DNA of 46,322 nt, taken from positions 198,282,975-198,329,296 of the forward strand of contig JBOZIK010000001.1 of NCBI GenBank assembly GCA_051453625.1, read 5' to 3'. A model generated the notes under the pieces. It made no database searches and was not told the DNA's origin. It saw nothing but the letters and a program-made list of their open reading frames with translations. The position numbers were made by a program, and so were the translations under genes. This DNA is from Welwitschia mirabilis. Taxonomy: Eukaryota > Gnetophyta > Gnetopsida > Welwitschiales. Numbering within the stretch: position 1 is the stretch's first letter; every line of letters starts with the position of its first letter. Of the stretch, positions 11,868 through 23,843 are shown piece after piece.

Positions 11868-14800
11868 TATGACAAAACATGTTTTATTAATTAAAGATAA
11901 ACACACTACTTGTGTTGTGTTTGATGTTTTGTGTTTTGTCCAACATGTTTTCTCAAACTTCTAAATCTTTATCTTTGATTTGTAGATCTTTCATGAATTA
12001 CCAATTTTTTCTTCATCTAATTGATTTTATGAGTCCATCTACTATTTGATGAATCCTTCTATATACAACTTATTAATTTAGTGAACTTTGAACTTGACTT
12101 GCTTCATTCTTTCACAAACCATACTTCATAAGTTTATTTATACTTTAATTATCATAATGCATGAAAATTTAAATTCAAGTATCTTCATCAAGATCACTTA
12201 GGATTTGGTTGACCCACTTCAATTCACAACACAAAGTTACTACTATGATAAAGTGTAATTGTTTTTTGTTCTAGCTTAATTACAAAATAATATTTCTATT
12301 GAGCTAAATGATGTAACCTATGGTTGATCCACATCTTCAACACTAGCCCCATTTAAATCTATGTACCTAGGTAAACTTTCTTTACCTTTCCTAAATATTA
12401 TGTCTTGTTTTATTGTTTAGGCTAATTACTTTAGTATATTGGTTACCAAGTTCATGTGTTTTTCATTTGGAGAATGCATAAATGTAGTAAGCTTATTTAC
12501 AGAAAATTTGATACCTAGCCTTATGTTTATTAGATATATTAATTTGCTAATTAATTTTTTAAAATTTATGGACTCAATCATTGCTACATTAAGCTTTCTA
12601 TTTGTATGTGGATCCATGGGATTTTTTTTATCATTAATCGTTTTTTGTTTGTTGTTCATCAAGTATTTCATTGACATAGTTTTCTTTAAAAATTTTGATT
12701 GTTTGATTATTTTATAATATTTTAAAGCCTAGAAAATACTTTAAGAGCTTTGAGGTTTGAAATTTTAGATTCTTAACTAAGAACATTTCTTAATCTCTAT
12801 TTTGTGTTTCCCTATTAATATAATGTCATCAACATAAAATAATAGTATTATAGCTTTATTACATTTGCCATGTAATTTTACAAAGAGGTTTATAGTTACA
12901 AGTGACTTCTTCAAACCAACACTCCTAAGAAATCCATTAATCTTCTCAAATCATACTTGGGGAGCTTGTTTTAGGTCATATAAGGATTTCTTTAGTCAAT
13001 AGAGTTTTGTTTTGGGCATTTAATTTTAAAGCCTTTAAGCTATGTTATATAGATTTCCTCCTTAAGGCCTCCATTTATAAGAAATGTAGATTTGATATCA
13101 AGTTGTGATAATTTCTGGTTATAGTAAACTACTAAGGAAATAATGATTCATTTGGTATGAATCTTTACTATTGATGCACTCGTTTCATTGTAATCAATTC
13201 CTTCCTTCTTTGCAAAGCATTGTACTATCTTTATTATACTTGACATGAAAGATCCATTTCTTATTAATTAGCTTTTTTATTTCTTTGAAAATTTCTAAGT
13301 TTGATTTTTCATGAGCATATTATATTCCTCCTACATTTTCTTCTTCCAATCTGGGTTTTAAAGAGCTTTCTTTACATAGGCTAACTCTATGTCACATGTT
13401 TCATCGATAGTAGAAACAAATATTCTTCTGCTTCACGTGGAGCAATTTGGGTTTTCTTCCCTTAGAATTATTTCAAATTTATGTAACAAATCTTACCCTA
13501 CATGGCATTTATGACTCATGATTTAAAATAGTGTTTTGTTTGCCAACATCATTTATAGAAGGAGAAATTTACTCTTCACCATCAGCATGATCATTATTTA
13601 TTTTCAAGATTTGAGAATCTCATATCAAGCCACTTGAATCCAATTCATGTGTGTTTTGATTCATAGCTTTGTTAAGACATTCTGATGTTTATCCTTTGCT
13701 TAAAATTAGGTCATCAAATGATATGGGTGAAACAAAATTGTTAATCATAGCTATTGTATCAAAAATAATATCCTAGGTAATAATGATCCTTCTAAAAGTT
13801 AAGTTCCATCCTCAGTAGTTGTTGATTTTGTTTAAATAACCAAGCATAAAATGGGTCTTGGTCTTGTCTTGTAATTTGTTTTGTTGTTGCAAACTATGTA
13901 AATAACATTTGCTTCCAAAAGTTCCTCGATGATTACAGAAAACTTCTTTATCAAACCATCTTCATATTGGCATCCACTTAGAGCTTTGGTTGGAAATATG
14001 TTTTAAGATGAATAATTATTGTAATAGCTTTTTTCCATAGAAATGAACAAAGACATATCTTATACAACATACTTATTGTCATTCCCATGATTCTTTCATT
14101 TTTTCCCTTTAGTCACTCAATTAAGTTGAGGTGTATACGGTGGAGTTATTTCGTGTTGAATTTCAGTCTTTTGAAGTTTGTCACTAGACTTCCTCCTTCA
14201 TCTATTCTAAGATTCGTTATTTATAGATTCGTCTAAGAGCATCAATATTCTAAGATTTGTTTTATAGGAAGAACATGAAACACATCCTATTAATGAAGGT
14301 AAGAAAATGGTCCTATCCTTTTAAGGATGAAACTAACAATGGTCTACATAAATAACTATCGATTAGTTTAAGTTTCATGTCTACTTCATTTCTTCTATTC
14401 TTCATAAATGAATTATGGTATATTTTTACCATCTAACAAGCTTCATAGACTAGCTCTTTAATTTTAAGTTTTCAAATTTCATCACTTACTTGATGTAGTT
14501 CCTTAAAACTTCAAAGTGCATATGCCCTAATCTTTAATGCCAAAGCATTGCTTCATTAGTTTTAGTAGCTAAAGGGGCTTTGTAATTAGTCTTCACCTGT
14601 TTTAAAAATTTTTTTAAAAAATCACCGTTCTAAACTATTTTAATTTGTTATTCTTTTTTTTTTAATAATTAAGTATGATACAAGATGAATCCTTCTTCTT
14701 TTTAATGAATTTTACCTTACAATCATCTTAAAGTAAGAATGAAATAGATATTAGATTCATCTTGAAAAAGGTTAATTGCACAATTCCTAATTGATCTACT

Positions 14801-15906
14801 CTCAGTTTTGTTTGATCACCAATAGTGGCATGCTTTATGATGTTGTTTGTGATTGACACAAGCTTTGTGAATTATTCCTAATTGCTAGTCATATAACTTA
14901 ATGCTCCTAAATTTATGAACTATGTATTGTCGTTGCTTATGAAAATTATAGAAAACTCTTCTCGATGGATCACACACTTATGATTACAATTCTTGAGTTA
15001 TTCTCTTTGTATTACTTTTCCCCACTTTCTTATTCTTGTCTCATGAATGATTTGGATTCTTCATGTAATGATTTTATGAACAGTTTTATAACATTTTAGC
15101 TTCTTATTTGTCTGATTTCAAATTTTCTGAGATGCAACAAGCCCTACACTCATTTAGCCTTCTTTCTTCTTCAATTGTATTTTAGCTTAATGGATCCTTT
15201 TTGTTAGTTACTCAAATGAACAAGGTTTATTAGCACATTTTAATGCTTTATAAAACACATTAAATTTCAAAGGAAAATCCTAAAATAAGGCAAACTTAAT
15301 CATTTCTTTAATCATCATAGCACCTTGCTCTTTAATTTGTGCCTTTAGGATGGAGATTTTCATTTTTGGAAGTGTGACATATTCATGATCTTCAAGTTTG
15401 AGAATGAATAGCTCAGCACTTCTTGACCACTTACATTTTTGGTTCTTAACTTCGAAGGTATTTTCCAAGAAGATCCAAAAGATCCTTAGGCTCTTTTATA
15501 CCGTAAACCAAAGGATAAACTTCATTGTTGATACTTCTCACTAAGATGAGTCTAGGTAATTGTGCTTTATTATTTCTTTTTTCTTTCTCTGTTTTTTTTT
15601 CTTTGTTTGTGTATTAATACGCTTCTATCCAAATGGCCTTCAAGTCCTTGCCAACTAAGAAATCTTTCATTTTCATGTGTAATATGGTTTCTTTTAAATA
15701 AGTAAGCTTCATGTATTTCCCAAGGTAAAATATCAATGCATTTGTTGTTACAAAGGCAACACATGCCTGCTTTGTCTTCTAATGAAGTGGTAACATTTTG
15801 ATACTAAATTTGCTTGTGAATTTCAAAGCAATATCTTCATCAAGTGTTTTGTATTCTTTGCTATTATTAAGTTTTTTGCACATTCACATGCTATGTTCAT
15901 GGCTAC

Positions 15907-15918
15907 ACTCTAATACCA
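15907..15918 (-). promoter_or_regulatory. Primer binding site of Copia F (initiator Met tRNA)
   Basis: On the minus strand it reads TGGTATTAGAGT. The usual plant Copia site is TGGTATCAGAGC, giving two differences. It lies three bases inside the LTR edge, as expected. Confidence 0.75.
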
Positions 15919-15921
15919 CGT

Positions 15922-16169
15922 TGAGAGGTTTGTGCAAAAGTGAAATGCAACACAATAGAAAAGGAAATAGAAATGCACACAAAATGAAATGAATGAAATT
16001 AATATTTGGAATTCACATAATTGACGTGGCATGATATAATTTAAATATTACATAAAGAGATGCAACTCTTCACAAAGCAATTATGAATAATCACGATGTT
16101 GCATTAGGAATAATTAACTAACTGATTACATAATTTCTTATTAGTCAAGACTTCAAAGTTCGTTTTGTT
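15922..16169 (-). repeat. 5' LTR of Copia F
   Basis: Partner of the copy at 11577-11867. On the minus strand it ends ...CCTCTCA, three bases before the primer binding site, which fixes its inner edge. The outer edge near 16169 is approximate. Confidence 0.68.
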
Positions 16170-17571
16170 TAGTGGGGGGATAGGGGAATGGGTGTCGAAT
16201 CCCAAATAAACAGAATTTTATTAAAGATCATCAAACTTATAGCTAAAGAAATGATAAATGACTACAAAATAAGGAAAAAGAGCAAGAGCTAAAAATGTAA
16301 AAAGCTTCACAACTTAGGAGGAGAGAGAACATTTTGGAAGAACCTAAATGATCAATTACTGAAGGATAGGAATATTAAAATGCAACTAGAGAGAGAAACA
16401 CCTATAAGACAATGAGGGATCATTTGCCCAGTACATCAAAAACTAGAATAATTAATTAACCTATGAATGAGCTTACTCAGCTTGCACTTTAATTTGAAAG
16501 ATAACTCGATGAAGGATACAACTTTTAAACATTAGAAAAATCATAGTGAGCATCTTCTTTATGGAAAGTGATTGCATACCCATAACCAAATTGAATTTTC
16601 ATAATTATATTCTTAAAAGTGTGATAAAAACTCCCATTCAAAACACAAGAAGAAAAAACTACTCACGAAAGCCCTAGATGAAGTAGACAGGATCCCAATG
16701 GAAGNNNNNNNNNNNNNNNNNNNNNNNNNNNNNNNNNNNNNNNNNNNNNNNNNNNNNNNNNNNNNNNNNNNNNNNNNNNNNNNNNNNNNNNNNNNNNNNN
16801 NNNNNNNNNNNNNNNNNNNNNNNNNNNNNNNNNNNNNNNNNNNNNNNNNNNNNNNNNNNNNNNNNNNNNNNNNNNNNNNNNNNNNNNNNNNNNNNNNNNN
16901 NNNNNNNNNNNNNNNNNNNNNNNNNNNNNNNNNNNNNNNNNNNNNNNNNNNNNNNNNNNNNNNNNNNNNNNNNNNNNNNNNNNNNNNNNNNNNNNNNNNN
17001 NNNNNNNNNNNNNNNNNNNNNNNNNNNNNNNNNNNNNNNNNNNNNNNNNNNNNNNNNNNNNNNNNNNNNNNNNNNNNNNNNNNNNNNNNNNNNNNNNNNN
17101 NNNNNNNNNNNNNNNNNNNNNNNNNNNNNNNNNNNNNNNNNNNNNNNNNNNNNNNNNNNNNNNNNNNNNNNNNNNNNNNNNNNNNNNNNNNNNNNNNNNN
17201 NNNNNNNNNNNNNNNNNNNNNNNNNNNNNNNNNNNNNNNNNNNNNNNNNNNNNNNNNNNNNNNNNNNNNNNNNNNNNNNNNNNNNNNNNNNNNNNNNNNN
17301 NNNNNNNNNNNNNNNNNNNNNNNNNNNNNNNNNNNNNNNNNNNNNNNNNNNNNNNNNNNNNNNNNNNNNNNNNNNNNNNNNNNNNNNNNNNNNNNNNNNN
17401 NNNNNNNNNNNNNNNNNNNAAAGTGTTTTATTTTTGGAAAGCATAAATAATTTCTAGATGAAATTAAAGTGAATATTGCTTTAAATCATTTACATTTCAT
17501 CAATAATTAACATACTTGTTATATTGTGTTTTGTGTTTCATGTTTCGTGTGTTAATAACAATAAACATGTT
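16170..17571. other. Intergenic DNA with a 715-N gap
   Basis: Bases 16170-16704 are AT-rich with no recognised feature. Bases 16705-17419 are N. The missing part could hold the 5' LTR and gag of Copia E, whose protease appears just after the gap. ORFs reported through the Ns are meaningless. Confidence 0.7.
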
Positions 17572-20500
17572 TATGCCTTGCTTTGGTGTACTGATTGTGG
17601 TAACATAAAACATGTTACAAGATGTAGAAATTTATTTCATAATGTTTAGAAAATAAGTAACATGAAAGCTGGGTAGCTAATGGACAAATAGTAAATTTTG
17701 AAGAAGGAGACATGGTAATTTTAGACTTTGGCATGTGCAATATCATAATTCAAAATGTATGTTTCTCATTGTAGCTCAAACACAATGTACTATCTACATA
17801 TTAATTACAAAAATAAGGATATTGTATGGGGTTTAATATAGATGCCAACTAGAATTTTGTTAATAATATCATGGAAAATGATAATATTTTAGCTAATTGA
17901 CATAATATCATGGCGTGTACATTTTAAATGCCAAAGAAGTACTATTTTTTAGTTTGACAGACTAAGACTTCATCAAGTTATAGCATAAATTCTTTAGATA
18001 TGTGAACTTCAAATTTGTATACAATACGCATAAAGCTGTACATATTACTCAAACTCTTAATGCAACTGATGAAAATCTATAAGTTTGCTTAAAGGGAAGC
18101 TAACCTATGTGTATAATCTTCTTTTAGAACTAATACACTTAGATGTTGAAACTATAAGGAACTTACTAACCAAAGTTGGATATCTTTTCAACCTTGTTAT
18201 CATAAATGATCAGACATAATATAAATGAATATACTTGACGTAGCAAAAACATGAATTCTTGTAAAAATTTTAGATTTCATTTAAGGAAGTATAACAAAGA
18301 ACTAGATGTAAGATGATCAAAGTTTAGAGTGATATGGGAGGGAACATGTTTTAAAATAAGTTCTTAAATTCATATCATGAAAAGGAATTAAGAATGTGTC
18401 AGTTGTTCCATACTTATCATGTTAAAATGGAATAGTAAAAAGGACATATCATGTGTTAAAAAAATGACAAAATTCTTGTTAATAGATTTTACAATGGACA
18501 AGAATAAGTGAGGAGACATGATACTAATCACAAGGTTTATTTTAAACCATTTACCCATAAGAATTTTAAAAGGGGTCACACTATAAGAGATGTGATTTAC
18601 ACATAAACTCGATTTAAGTCATTGAAGAGTATTTGATTTAAAGTTTACTATTACCCATAGATCATGAGGAAATATGAATTCAACATCAACATAGGAATTT
18701 TGGTGGAATATACAAAAACAACTAAGCTTTATAAGATCTATGATCCCAAGATTAAGAAGCTAGTTATCTTATCACATGTACAAGTTATTGAAATAACACA
18801 CACAAAGAAGCTAACCACATAGAAGTCAAGAACTTGAGAGGTAGTAATAATCATTTCTATGATTTAGACCTTTGTGAGGGAGNNNNNNNNNNNNNNNNNN
18901 NNNNNNNNNNNNNNNNNNNNNNNNNNNNNNNNNNNNNNNNNNNNNNNNNNNNNNNNNNNNNNNNNNNNNNNNNNNNNNNNNNGGAGCTTCTTACAAGATT
19001 AATAAATAAACAAAAAATAATTTGCCAAGTAATGACTCAATAAAGGTCTCAGACCTTCCCAACAAAAATCTTATTAAAAACATGTAGAAAAACTCATTAG
19101 AATTAACTTAGACGAAACAAGGAACCTCAAAAACCAAAATATCATAGGATCTCATGTCATTACAAGAGAAGAAAGGTTAAGACTGTCATGAAAGGAAGAT
19201 CTCGAGCTTGCATGTAATAATGTGTGCATAGCAAAGGATGATGATTTAAGATTATAAGAATGTCTACACAAGGCACTAGAATTACCTTGCTTAAAAAGTA
19301 GTCATGGATAGGGAATACGAGGTCATGATTTAAAAAAAAAAAAAGAAAAAAAAACCCCGAAAAAAAACAATATGGGAAGTCACACCTAAACTTGCTAACT
19401 ACCATAATATTACCTGATCAAATTAGTAATTTCTCGTAAAGTGAAATGCAAATGGAACTTTATCTAAACACATTATGACAAAAGGGTACATCGAGGGATG
19501 CTATACTAGTTACATAGAGACATTCTCACCTATATCCAAAATGAAAACATTCTAGGTAATAATGCATTTAACAATAGACAATAGCTAGATACTATACCAA
19601 ATTGAGATAACGAAAACATTTTTATACAAGGAATTAGAGGAAGAAATCTACATGGAACCCTTGCAAGGATATGGTATATTTGGTCATATTAGAATGTAAA
19701 TTAAAGAAAGCCATCTATGAATTGGAATAATAACCTCATGTATGGTACCACAAAATGAAGAATTTCTTATTGGCTCAAGAATTTAAACAATCCTTATCAG
19801 ATGCAAATCTATTTAAGAGATGGAAAGATGGAAATATGTGCCTAGTAGTTGCTTTCCATGTGGATGACTTTTTATTAACAAGCCTAAGCATGGACATCAC
19901 GCATGTATAAGACTTTGAGAAGTAGATAAGTGCAAAATTCAAGTTATATAATATAAGTCTTGCACACTATTATTTAGGAATGAAGATAAAATAGGAAATC
20001 TAGTATAAAATATGTGCAACCCCATAGAAACACCTATAATGAACTTGTATAAGTAATCCATTGAAAACATTAAAGTCAGTAACATGCCATATGATGCTAA
20101 GATTGATTTCTTTAAGACTAATCAACCTTTGTTACACAACACACACTACAGATAGATAATCAATGAACTTCAATACTTATCAAACAAAGAACTTGATATC
20201 CAATATTTCATAAACATTCTCTCATCATTCTTATCCAAGTCATAAATTCATAATATGAAGGCAATAATGAAAGTTCTATGATAAATGACACTTACCCATA
20301 AACTAGTCACCAATTTAAACGTATCTTACAACCTTAGGCTAAAATTTATAAAGTCATTAACAAAATTGTATCCAAATGTGGATGTAGACAATGTAGTAGA
20401 TAAGAAACCCTTAGGGACTTCACTAATATCATACAGAAGTGGTAGGGAGGATTGTGTACTCATTCATTAATCGAATCTAAGGCCTTAAACGAAATTATTA

Positions 20501-20770
20501 TAAGAGTTATTTGGCTAAAAAATCTTCTAAATGATTGGGATGTCATGGTATTTATTTTAATTACAATGTTTTCTGATAATCAAGCTACAATTTAAGCCAT
20601 AAAGAATTCCGCACATAGTGAGAGGGTAAAATAAATTAACAAGAAGCTACATGCCCTAAAAGTACATGTGGAAAATGATGTTCTGAACATATGATCAATA
20701 TCTTTAAAAAAAACATAAAAAACTACAAGAGATTTATCAAACCTCCGTCAAATCCAAAGTTTATGACTAC
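17572..20770 (+). mobile_element. Copia element E, heavily degenerate
   Basis: Plus-strand Copia polyprotein remnant whose blocks occur in normal order. Protease is near 17.58-17.65 kb (WCTDCGNIKHVTRCRNLF, with the DSG replaced by DCG). Integrase core is at about 18.38-18.5 kb (NGIVKRT). Integrase C-terminus is near 18.69-18.80 kb (LYKIYDPKIKKLVI). Reverse transcriptase lies at about 19.45-20.0 kb, with LEEEIYMEP and HVDD at 19857-19868. RNase H is at about 20.15-20.75 kb (VIWLKNLLNDWD, then SDNQATIQ). Nearly every block has stops or frame changes. A 100-N gap (18883-18982) separates integrase from reverse transcriptase. The LTRs are not identified; the 5' one may lie in the 715-N gap. It is non-functional. 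Confidence 0.75.
18883..18982. other. Assembly gap, 100 N
   Basis: Exactly 100 N inside Copia E. The flanks share only ggag, so an unmerged overlap is not well supported here. Confidence 0.95.
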
Positions 20771-21998
20771 TGCAACAAGCCAAACTTGTATAACAAATAC
20801 ATATTATAAGATAGGATTAAGCCGGTACATTAGAATTATGTTCTTATTCAAATAGTACTAATTTTGTTACGTCTTGTATCATTATCATTATTGTNNNNNN
20901 NNNNATCTAATATAATTTGGTCAAATAATACACATTTAAAGTTGACACATACACATATTCATGTATGTCAAGTATGTATATAATCATAGCCAACGTATAT
21001 TATAACATTAATATATTAAGATATGTAAGAATAAATAAAACCCCAAAACTAGCACAAAATATATGTCAATCAAAATTATGAAGAGATGTAACCTCCACAT
21101 CATAACTTCTCATAATAAAATATAAGAATTAAGCATTTACAATGGAAGCATTATCATCAAAGGTGGTGACAAATATTCAAGAATTGTGAAAGATAAACCC
21201 CTACATAAAATTTTATGGATTAACAAATATTAAAAATCCTATATCAACAAAATGGGATTCCACACAAATAATTCTTAATAACTTATCTACACATACTATA
21301 TGAAGAAATAGTATTATATTACACATATGTGAAGATAACACTAGATATAATGATGTTTTATAATTAATACTTATGAGTTAGATCTTTTGATGAGTTCAGT
21401 TATATTATTCTTATAATTGTGATAACTACATTATGACTCATATGTCATTATTTATCTAGATGCATAATGGATGTTATGAGTAAGATCAAATAAATGAATA
21501 TCAAGTGAAATATCCTATAGGTTCCTTAATGCTCGACTTATAGTGACANNNNNNNNNNNNNNNNNNNNNNNNNNNNNNNNNNNNNNNNNNNNNNNNNNNN
21601 NNNNNNNNNNNNNNNNNNNNNNNNNNNNNNNNNNNNNNNNNNNNNNNNAGTGACAAATCTATCTTCAACGTAGATGGAATCCCAGTCCAATGAGATTCCT
21701 TTGAAATACTTGTTTGGTGGTATTGTTAATAAGAAATGCTTTTCATAATTACACAAACATTTTGAGCTTTAATATTATCACAAGCTAGTTTTGAGGGGGA
21801 AAAACTTGTAATAGTTACTTTATAGAGCATTGTCAAATTAAAAAACGTTCTGGCTTTCAAAGAGAAAAAAATTAATGACCAAAAAGGAACATTATTCCAG
21901 TCTATTTTGAAATTATTATAAAAGTTATAACCTATGTAAATTCACTACTGACTTTTTATTTCATTGTCATATTTCTGTTAACTTAGCAGTTTAGCTAA
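20771..21998. other. AT-rich DNA with two N gaps
   Basis: No gene recognised. A 10-N gap lies at 20895-20904 and a 100-N gap at 21549-21648. The latter is flanked by the short repeat agtgaca on both sides, which may be a small unmerged contig overlap. Confidence 0.6.
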
Positions 21999-21999
21999 T

Positions 22000-22077
22000 G
22001 GAATGGTAGTTCAGTTGGTAGGACACTTCTCTTTTATTTATAAGGTANNNNNNNNNNGGGTTCCAATCTTTTGAGGC
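22000..22077 (+). repeat. tRNA-like module, probably a SINE head
   Basis: TAGTTCAGTTGG (22007-22018) matches the internal polymerase III A box and forms a D-arm (gttc / ggac around agttggta). GGTTCCAATCT (22059-22069) matches a B box and T-loop, at tRNA-like spacing. The 5' and 3' acceptor strands (ggaatgg and gaggcct) do not pair, and the anticodon stem is poor, so it is not a working tRNA gene. Ten Ns (22048-22057) replace the variable region. A tRNA-derived SINE or tRNA pseudogene are the two readings. Confidence 0.42.
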
Positions 22078-23083
22078 CTTGTTTTGCACATTATGAGGCC
22101 CTAAACATTATTAAATCATTTATTTGAGCAATCATGGTGGTTATATTTCCATAGAAGACGTACATTTCCTAAAAGTTTCAAATTCGACATCCTCACTATA
22201 CATTTAAAGTTTAACTCTTAAAGATGTCATGTTTAAGCAATTTGACATTTGTAACAAACATCAAATGGGATAGGTAAATAATAGAGGTCTTAACCTATTC
22301 TCCTATTCCTTACTTGTTCTCAGCCTACTTGACGATATAAGAGGAGTCTAAAAGGATAGGAAACCACACTAACATGCAATTGAAAATGATAGGAATAAAA
22401 CACCTCAAAATCTTAAGTAGAGTTTTGTTTACCCTCAAAGTAATGTATCAAGAAGCTGGAAATTCAATGGTTGTTATTCTTCTTTTATGCCTGTTTTCCT
22501 TTTTCCCCCTGGTTTTAAAGAATTCCGTGCACTAATTAAAGTTCCAGTGATCTAGAATACGTGGTTAAGCCTAAATAAATATGAATTTATATGCTATATT
22601 TTTAAGAATCACATACAAGAAGCATAAATACACCAGAAATAGAAATTATGATGCCGACGCAAGAACTTTTCTTTTTAAATCAACCTTTCTCATTTTTAAT
22701 GAATAACATCCTTGTAAATTATTTAATAAAGACTAAAAAATGCATTAGGACATTGCAATTCTCAAATTTGTCATAAAATATTCCTTTACATTTTTTTGGT
22801 CTTGTACATAAGAAAACTATATATTTAAATCATAATTTTTCAATGAACACGAGGAATGACATTAGAAAAACTAACAAAGAGTTAACCTCATCAAATAATC
22901 AAACCTTTTCCTAAAACAAATTTTAACATGAAATATTAAATAACTTACAAAATTCTAGATCTCAAAAAGCTGGAATAAGAGAGGACAAGATCCTAGATTT
23001 GGAAAACCAGCAGGAACAGGAAGAACATAGGAGCTTGAATAGTGCTAGAAAGGGTGTTCGGCCATTTCACTGCTAGCGTTTTG
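22078..23083. other. Intergenic DNA downstream of the tRNA-like module
   Basis: No gene recognised. If the module at 22000 is a SINE head, its body would begin here; gaggcc occurs twice within the first 30 bases. Confidence 0.5.
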
Positions 23084-23257
23084 CTATCTCATTGACTGAA
23101 GCTCTGAAACCAGCTCTTCACTTGGACTAGACATCAACCCTATCCTTTTACCATACCAGACTTTCAAATCATTGCCGCCACTTTCATTTGCTGCATTGTG
23201 GTCTCCTGAATAGCTTCTCATAACTTTAGAAGAATGAAGTGGGTTTGAAGGCAAAGT
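23084..23257 (-). CDS. Possible terminal exon or protein remnant, unknown family
   Basis: On the minus strand 57 codons are open, ending in TAG (23084-23086). The translation is well mixed and hydrophilic (it includes GGNDLKVWYGKRIGLMSS and ends SEELVSELQSMR), unlike the low-complexity noise around it. There is no start codon near its 5' edge and an upstream in-frame TAA at 23258-23260, so if real it would be the last exon of a spliced gene or a pseudogene piece. I do not recognise the family. It lies in a locally GC-richer patch with the EF-hand remnant, on the opposite strand. Confidence 0.25.
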   Translation of the reverse strand, partial: TLPSNPLHSSKVMRSYSGDHNAANESGGNDLKVWYGKRIGLMSSPSEELVSELQSMR

Positions 23258-23588
23258 TTAAGGACGGAACTTGCAGATTAGAAAAGGAACAGGAATCAGA
23301 CGCCAATGCAAGAGGAACTTGATGAGATATAATGGGAGGTCTAGATCTAGCTGAGCTGGAGGAACAGGAGATCAACACTCAGGAAGAGATACGCTAAAAT
23401 GCGGTGGTTCTTACGCCTCCCATAAAGAAGTCCTGCGTTTAATTAAAGCCGTTTGGCCATGGCTAATTTTAAAGATAAGACAATGAGATTCAAGAGATTC
23501 GGATCTTCTTTCCTTGGAAAAGAATAAGGATGATTTACACTGGGGGGTTTTGCCAAAGGTCAATAACCAAAAAAATAATGCTTGCTAA

Positions 23589-23843
23589 GATAACCACATA
23601 AAGGAGGAGGAGGTTGTTCTATGTGGTGCTTTCAGGATGTTCGACGTTAACGTTTATGGTGTTACAACAGCGGAGAAGCTGCATTGGATGCTGTGGAGAA
23701 TCAGAAACAGAAAGGGATTCTCCCTTGACAATTGCCGTCTGATCAACAGCTGCATTGACAACGATGGCGAGGGCCTCGTCAACTTTCATGACTTCCGTTC
23801 CGTGATGACCTCCTCCTCTATTAATCATACTCCAGATATTTAA
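23589..23843 (+). pseudogene. Calmodulin-like EF-hand fragment (C-terminal lobe)
   Basis: An open frame follows the TAA at 23586-23588. It reads KEEEVVLCGAFRMFDV, typical entry into the third EF-hand of plant calmodulin-like (CML) calcium sensors, and contains a pair of EF-hands. Loop 1 (DVNVYGVTTAEK, from 23643) has Tyr at position 5 and Lys instead of Glu at position 12, so it should bind calcium poorly. Loop 2 (DNDGEGLVNFHD) keeps most ligands but has Asp at position 12. The frame ends at TAA 23841-23843, where a CML normally ends. The N-terminal lobe (EF1-EF2) is missing and no start is evident; the ATG at 23637 lies inside the EF-hand helix. Most likely a 5'-truncated pseudogene. Confidence 0.72.

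Larger units (their letters stand above)
11577..16169 (-). mobile_element. Copia element F, degenerate, with both LTRs
   Basis: Ty1/Copia retrotransposon read on the minus strand, about 4.6 kb. The order from right to left fits Copia. It runs from 5' LTR (15922-16169) and PBS (15907-15918) to gag-like sequence at about 15.2-15.8 kb. Integrase follows near 14.12-14.15 kb (TPPYTPQLN, the conserved block before the catalytic Glu). Reverse transcriptase lies at about 12.78-13.3 kb, with SLYDLKQAP near 12.96-13.0 kb and an intact YVDD at 12825-12836. The 3' LTR is at 11577-11867. Many frameshifts and stops disable the polyprotein. Outer LTR edges are approximate, and I could not confirm a target duplication. 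It carries integrase before reverse transcriptase, which excludes Gypsy. Confidence 0.8.

Noticed and set aside
16674-17450. Long ORFs on both strands
   Set aside because: They are almost wholly N. The same applies to the ORFs across 43912-44399.
19160-19405. 81-codon minus-strand ORF with a Phe-rich stretch
   Set aside because: The Phe run is a poly(A) tract read in reverse, and the ORF is antisense to Copia E.
22000-22077. Functional tRNA gene
   Set aside because: Acceptor arms do not pair, the anticodon stem is poor and ten bases are unknown.
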